A stretch of 64,000 bases of DNA from QZKY01 sp963666295 (GTDB taxonomy: Bacteria > Pseudomonadota > Gammaproteobacteria > Burkholderiales > Burkholderiaceae_D). The stretch covers positions 1,364,001-1,428,000 of the forward strand of contig OY762707.1 in NCBI GenBank assembly GCA_963666295.1. Direction: 5' to 3'. Under the pieces are notes generated by a model that searched no databases, was not told the origin of the DNA, and saw only the letters and a program-made list of their open reading frames with translations. How positions within the stretch are numbered: position 1 is the stretch's first letter; each line of letters begins with the position of its first letter. Positions 61,122 through 64,000 of the stretch are shown piece by piece. The translations under genes and the position numbers were made by a program.

Positions 61122-62687
61122 TCATGAGGATGCCAAAAGCACCGCAGCCAGTTTTAGCAGTATGATGCCTGCGACCAGACTGCCGCAAAAATACAACAGG
61201 GTGTTCAGGCGCTGGGCGGTGCGCCGCTGTTCTTCCAGCAGGGTTTTTAGCATGTCTTTTTCAGCGGCCGCGGCATCTTCATTGCGCGAAAGTGCCTGAT
61301 GAATCAGGCGAGGTAGTTGGGATAGCAACTGGCTGTAACGTGGCGCTTCGGCCTGCAATTTTTCAAGCAGGCCACGCCAGCCGATGCGGTTACTCATCCA
61401 TTCTTCCAGATACGGCTTCGCGGTTTTCCATAGGTCGAGTTCCGGGTCGAGCTGTCGCCCCAGTCCTTCAATGTTCAGCAGGGTTTTTTGCAGCAGCACG
61501 AGCTGTGGCTGGATTTCAATGTTGAACTGGCGCGAGGTCTGGAACAGGCGCAACAGGACTTGCGAGAACGAAATGTCTTTGAGCGGCCGGTCGAAAATCG
61601 GTTCGCAGCAGGCGCGCACCGCGCCCTCCAGTTCTTCGACGCGCGTATTTTTCGGCGCCCAGCCCGATTCGATGTGGGCTTCGGCCACGCGTTTGTAATC
61701 ACGCCGGAAAAAGGCGATGAAGTTTTGCGCCAGATAATCCTTGTCGAATTCGTTGAGTGTGCCGACGATGCCGAAATCCAGCGCGATATAACGTCCGAAG
61801 GTCGCGGGATCAATCGAAACCATGATGTTGCCAGGGTGCATGTCAGCATGGAAAAAACCATCGCGGAACACTTGGGTCAAAAAAATTTCGACGCCGTTTT
61901 GTGAAAGCTGACGCATGTCCACGCCCGCAGCAACCAGTTGATCGCGTCGTGAAATCGGCAGGCCATGCATGCGCTCCATCACGATCACCTTGCTGGAGCA
62001 GTAATCCCACATCATTTCCGGTACGATCAGCAACTCAGACGCGGCAAAATTGCGCCGCAACTGACTGCCGTTGGCCGCTTCGCGCATCAAGTCCAGTTCG
62101 TGGTGTAGGTGTTTGTCGAACTCAGCCACGACTTCCAGCGGGCGCAGGCGGCGGCCATCAATCCAGAATCGCTGTAACCAGCCGGCCGCCACGCGCATCA
62201 ATGCCAGGTCCTCTTCAATCTGCTGTTCCACACCGGGGCGCAGCACCTTGACCGCGACTTCGCGACCGTCTTTGAGCGTGGCGAAGTGGACTTGCGCGAC
62301 CGAAGCGGACGCAACGGGGATGAGCTCGAAGCTGGCAAACAGTTCCTCCGGCGGTGCGCCCAGTGATTTCGTGATTTGCGAAACAGCGAGCTCGGAGTCA
62401 AACGGCGGTACGCGATCTTGCAACTTGGCCAGTTCGTCAGCAATGTCTTCCGGCAGCAGGTCACGGCGCGTGGAAAGCGCCTGGCCGAATTTGACGAAGA
62501 TCGGCCCCAGTTCTTCCAGTGCGCGGCGCAGGCGCTCGGCACGCAGTGCAGTGGTGTTGCGTCGGGAAAAAAAGAGCTTGAGCAGCGCTGCGATGCGAAC
62601 GGCGGCCGGACTCGGCGAGGCGAATTCATCCAGGCCGTAGTGCATGGCTACGCGGATGATTTTCAAAAGTCGCGGCAGGTTGAACAT
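61122..62687 (-). CDS. ubiB: Ubiquinone biosynthesis accessory kinase-like protein UbiB
   Basis: A 521-residue atypical kinase/ATPase of the ABC1/COQ8 family, needed for ubiquinone synthesis. Family motifs are L-G-P-I-F-V-K-F-G-Q-A-L-S-T-R (K-x-G-Q), A-S-A-S-V-A-Q-V-H (Ala-rich loop), F-H-A-D-M-H-P-G-N-I and A-L-D-F-G. The C-terminus has hydrophobic span(s) (Y-F-C-G-S-L-V-A-G-I-I-L-L-K-L) for the inner membrane. It lies downstream of the Tim44-like gene and ubiE, an order typical of betaproteobacteria. Confidence 0.96.
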   Translation of the reverse strand: MFNLPRLLKIIRVAMHYGLDEFASPSPAAVRIAALLKLFFSRRNTTALRAERLRRALEELGPIFVKFGQALSTRRDLLPEDIADELAKLQDRVPPFDSELAVSQITKSLGAPPEELFASFELIPVASASVAQVHFATLKDGREVAVKVLRPGVEQQIEEDLALMRVAAGWLQRFWIDGRRLRPLEVVAEFDKHLHHELDLMREAANGSQLRRNFAASELLIVPEMMWDYCSSKVIVMERMHGLPISRRDQLVAAGVDMRQLSQNGVEIFLTQVFRDGFFHADMHPGNIMVSIDPATFGRYIALDFGIVGTLNEFDKDYLAQNFIAFFRRDYKRVAEAHIESGWAPKNTRVEELEGAVRACCEPIFDRPLKDISFSQVLLRLFQTSRQFNIEIQPQLVLLQKTLLNIEGLGRQLDPELDLWKTAKPYLEEWMSNRIGWRGLLEKLQAEAPRYSQLLSQLPRLIHQALSRNEDAAAAEKDMLKTLLEEQRRTAQRLNTLLYFCGSLVAGIILLKLAAVLLASS

Positions 62688-62704
62688 CGCTCGTGCTTAA
62701 ATGA

Positions 62705-62745
62705 CTGGAAAAATAAAAACCGCCCGCAGGGTAATGCGGGCGGTT
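62705..62745 (-). terminator. Rho-independent terminator after the Tim44-like gene
   Basis: CCGCCCGCA at 62720-62728 pairs with TGCGGGCGG at 62735-62743 around a 6-base loop, extended by AA/TT. On the minus strand it is followed by TTTTTATTTTTCC. It lies between the Tim44-like gene and ubiB, so ubiB may need its own promoter or readthrough. Confidence 0.92.
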
Positions 62746-62773
62746 GTGTGCGACTTCATTGGCAAAGGCATCA

Positions 62774-63682
62774 TCAGGTTTGCTGAATGCCAGCCACGAC
62801 CCAGCCGCCATTTTCAGAGAGCGGGCGGGTCAGGTTCCAGATTTCGGAAAACGGCCCGGCTGGCCCATTCAGCGCTTCGCGTATGGTGCCCGAAAACAGG
62901 ACGCTGGCCATTTGTTCGTTGTTTGCAATATTTTCCATGCCGAGCAATTCGGCATCCAGCGTAACGACGTCGGTGTGATTGGCGGCTTCGCCACGCTCAT
63001 GCAGTTGCATGCGCAACTCACCAAACATTTCCGGCGTGGTGTATTCGCGGATGTCTTCGATGTCAGACTTGTCCCATGCAGCTTGCAGGCGGATGAAGTA
63101 GGTTTTGGCACTGCGCAGAAAGGTTTCCGTGTCGAAGCCGGCAGGAACACCGTAAGGCGCATCTGTTGCCTGACCATTTGAATACGCGAGTGACGGGCTG
63201 CGTCGCTCAATGCCTGACCCGATTTCCGGCACGTCAAAATTTGAGTAGCCACGTTGATAGGCGTCGTCATTAGAAGAATATTGCTGATGATTCTGGTATT
63301 GGTTGGCCATTTGCTTTTGCGCCATCCTCCTGAAAAGGAACATGACGCCAAAACCGATCAGACCGAACATCAACAGCGTGCTGATCATGCTGGCAAGGCC
63401 GCCTGAGATGCCGAAGTGTCCCAGCAGCGCGCCTAGCCCCATGCCCAGCAGCAGACCACCAAACATGCCGCCCCAGCGGCTTGGTTGGCGGGCGGTCGCG
63501 CCAGCCGCAGGTTTGGTGCCGGATGTGGGCGCCGCTTTTTGTGTTGGCGCGCGGTATGAACGGAAGCTTGATGTTTTACCGAAAGAGCGGAACCCGCCAC
63601 CAAATCGTGCTGCTTGTGCTTCGGTAACCAACATCGTCATTGCGGCGGTAACGATCATGAAACCAAGAAAAATTCTCTTCAA
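62774..63682 (-). CDS. Tim44-like domain exported/membrane protein
   Basis: A 302-residue protein. The signal or anchor segment is I-F-L-G-F-M-I-V-T-A-A-M-T-M-L-V-T-E-A-Q-A; after a Gly/Ser/Arg-rich stretch come one or two hydrophobic spans (M-F-G-G-L-L-L-G-M-G-L-G-A-L-L and I-S-T-L-L-M-F-G-L-I-G-F-G-V-M). Residues about 155-300 form a Tim44-like/NTF2-fold domain (W-D-K-S-D-I-E-D-I-R-E-Y-T-T-P-E-M-F). The start is a TTG behind AGAAGGA; an ATG 60 bases upstream gives an unusual leader. Function unknown in bacteria. Confidence 0.85.
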   Translation of the reverse strand: MKRIFLGFMIVTAAMTMLVTEAQAARFGGGFRSFGKTSSFRSYRAPTQKAAPTSGTKPAAGATARQPSRWGGMFGGLLLGMGLGALLGHFGISGGLASMISTLLMFGLIGFGVMFLFRRMAQKQMANQYQNHQQYSSNDDAYQRGYSNFDVPEIGSGIERRSPSLAYSNGQATDAPYGVPAGFDTETFLRSAKTYFIRLQAAWDKSDIEDIREYTTPEMFGELRMQLHERGEAANHTDVVTLDAELLGMENIANNEQMASVLFSGTIREALNGPAGPFSEIWNLTRPLSENGGWVVAGIQQT

Positions 63683-63707
63683 AACGATTCCTTCTGAATG
63701 GTTGCGT

Positions 63708-64000
63708 TTAAATTTTGACGCCAGTGTGTAGTGCAACGACACCCGCGGTCAGGTTGAAATGCCGCACACACTCGAAACCTGCATTATGCACCATTTTTTC
63801 CAGTGTTCCCTGATCGGGGTGCATGCGGATTGATTCGGCGAGGTAGCGGTAACTCTCTGAATCGCCAGCAATTTGTTCGCCTAGCCAGGGCAGGAAGGAA
63901 AACGAATAGTGGTCGTACGCCTTTTGCAGTGGCGCCCAAACTTTGGAAAATTCGAGTATCAGCAATTTGCCGCACGGCTTCAGAACGCGGTGCATTTCTT
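63708..64000 (-). CDS. ubiE: Ubiquinone/menaquinone methyltransferase UbiE (partial, C-terminus)
   Basis: C-terminal 96 or so residues of a SAM-dependent C-methyltransferase of quinone synthesis; the N-terminus lies beyond the right edge. Visible are M-H-R-V-L-K-P-C-G-K (usually R-V-L-K-P-G-G), L-I-L-E-F-S-K, Y-S-F-S-F-L-P-W-L-G, Y-L-A-E-S-I-R-M-H-P-D-Q and G-V-V-A-L-H-T-G. These are all diagnostic of UbiE. It is upstream of the Tim44-like gene and ubiB, supporting quinone synthesis in this organism. Confidence 0.95.
   Translation of the reverse strand, partial: EMHRVLKPCGKLLILEFSKVWAPLQKAYDHYSFSFLPWLGEQIAGDSESYRYLAESIRMHPDQGTLEKMVHNAGFECVRHFNLTAGVVALHTGVKI

Noticed and set aside
1..64000. 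CRISPR arrays, tRNA or rRNA genes, IS transposases, prophage
   Set aside because: Reading all intergenic gaps showed no regularly spaced repeats, no T-arm consensus with cloverleaf potential, and no transposase or integrase motifs; gene order is mostly conserved housekeeping.

Overview
This window is chromosomal DNA of a Gram-negative betaproteobacterium. Gene content and order point to Burkholderiales, most likely the Oxalobacteraceae. The markers are ribF-ileS-lspA-coaBC-dut, an SAH riboswitch followed by ahcY, a YvlD-like membrane protein and metF, the series fmdB-like, DUF502, aspS, nudB, and ubiE, Tim44-like, ubiB, together with CNP1 and PP0621 family proteins. A formate-tetrahydrofolate ligase, a glyoxylate-type aminotransferase and a biotin synthase with the cysteine pattern of anaerobe enzymes suggest an anaerobic or oxalate/formate-handling lifestyle. 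The family and lifestyle are inferences from gene content, not proven.

Layout. 1-2045 (minus): the start of a hotdog thioesterase and a peptide-type ABC solute-binding protein. 2131-9391 (plus): ribF, ileS, lspA, coaBC, dut and a PDZ/M48-like lipoprotein whose metal site is degenerate. 9425-15469: a GspE/PilB ATPase, a spermidine-synthase-like protein, murJ, a porin with its terminator, and a DsrE-like protein. 15669-22027: a glutathione transferase, then a signalling block made of a PAS/GAF/GGDEF/EAL protein, a soluble protein with a tandemly duplicated sensory module ending in CheW, and an unknown small protein. 22051-27719: CNP1, rppH, proS, a lytic transglycosylase, a SWIB protein and ffh. 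27997-32460: fhs, a ketopantoate-reductase-family enzyme and an aminotransferase, with conspicuous palindromes between them. 32690-42107: YggT, DUF167, ampD, pilR, pilS, PP0621, pilU, pilT, yggS, proC and pagL. 42190-47414: a GarR-like reductase, a one-domain asparaginase, a glycosyltransferase, an unknown protein, ylqF and a histone-deacetylase-like enzyme. 47674-55120: SAH riboswitch, ahcY, YvlD-like, metF, 5-formyl-THF cyclo-ligase, slt, a small ORF, cca and a secreted protein of unknown function. 55277-57598: the only clearly accessory patch, with an orphan gene, a MITE-like inverted repeat and bioB. 57611-64000: nudB, aspS, DUF502, an FmdB-like protein, ubiB, a Tim44-like protein and a partial ubiE.

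How the genes work together. Several products share one-carbon and methyl metabolism: fhs loads formate on THF, the cyclo-ligase recovers 5-formyl-THF, metF makes 5-methyl-THF, and ahcY with its riboswitch clears S-adenosylhomocysteine. The aminotransferase and the GarR-like reductase would handle glyoxylate and tartronate semialdehyde. PilS/PilR and PilT/PilU form a type IV pilus control and retraction cluster. PagL, the lone glycosyltransferase, the porin, MurJ, LspA, AmpD and two lytic transglycosylases serve the envelope.

Most of the window is ordinary housekeeping. The observations most worth a second look are the BioB whose auxiliary-cluster ligands are rearranged, the soluble duplicated-sensor CheW protein, the metal-site-degenerate M48 lipoprotein, the palindromes around the ketopantoate-reductase/aminotransferase pair, and two uncharacterised proteins (a secreted one with a possible C-H-D triad, and an orphan beside a MITE). 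No CRISPR array, prophage, insertion sequence transposase, rRNA or tRNA gene was found.
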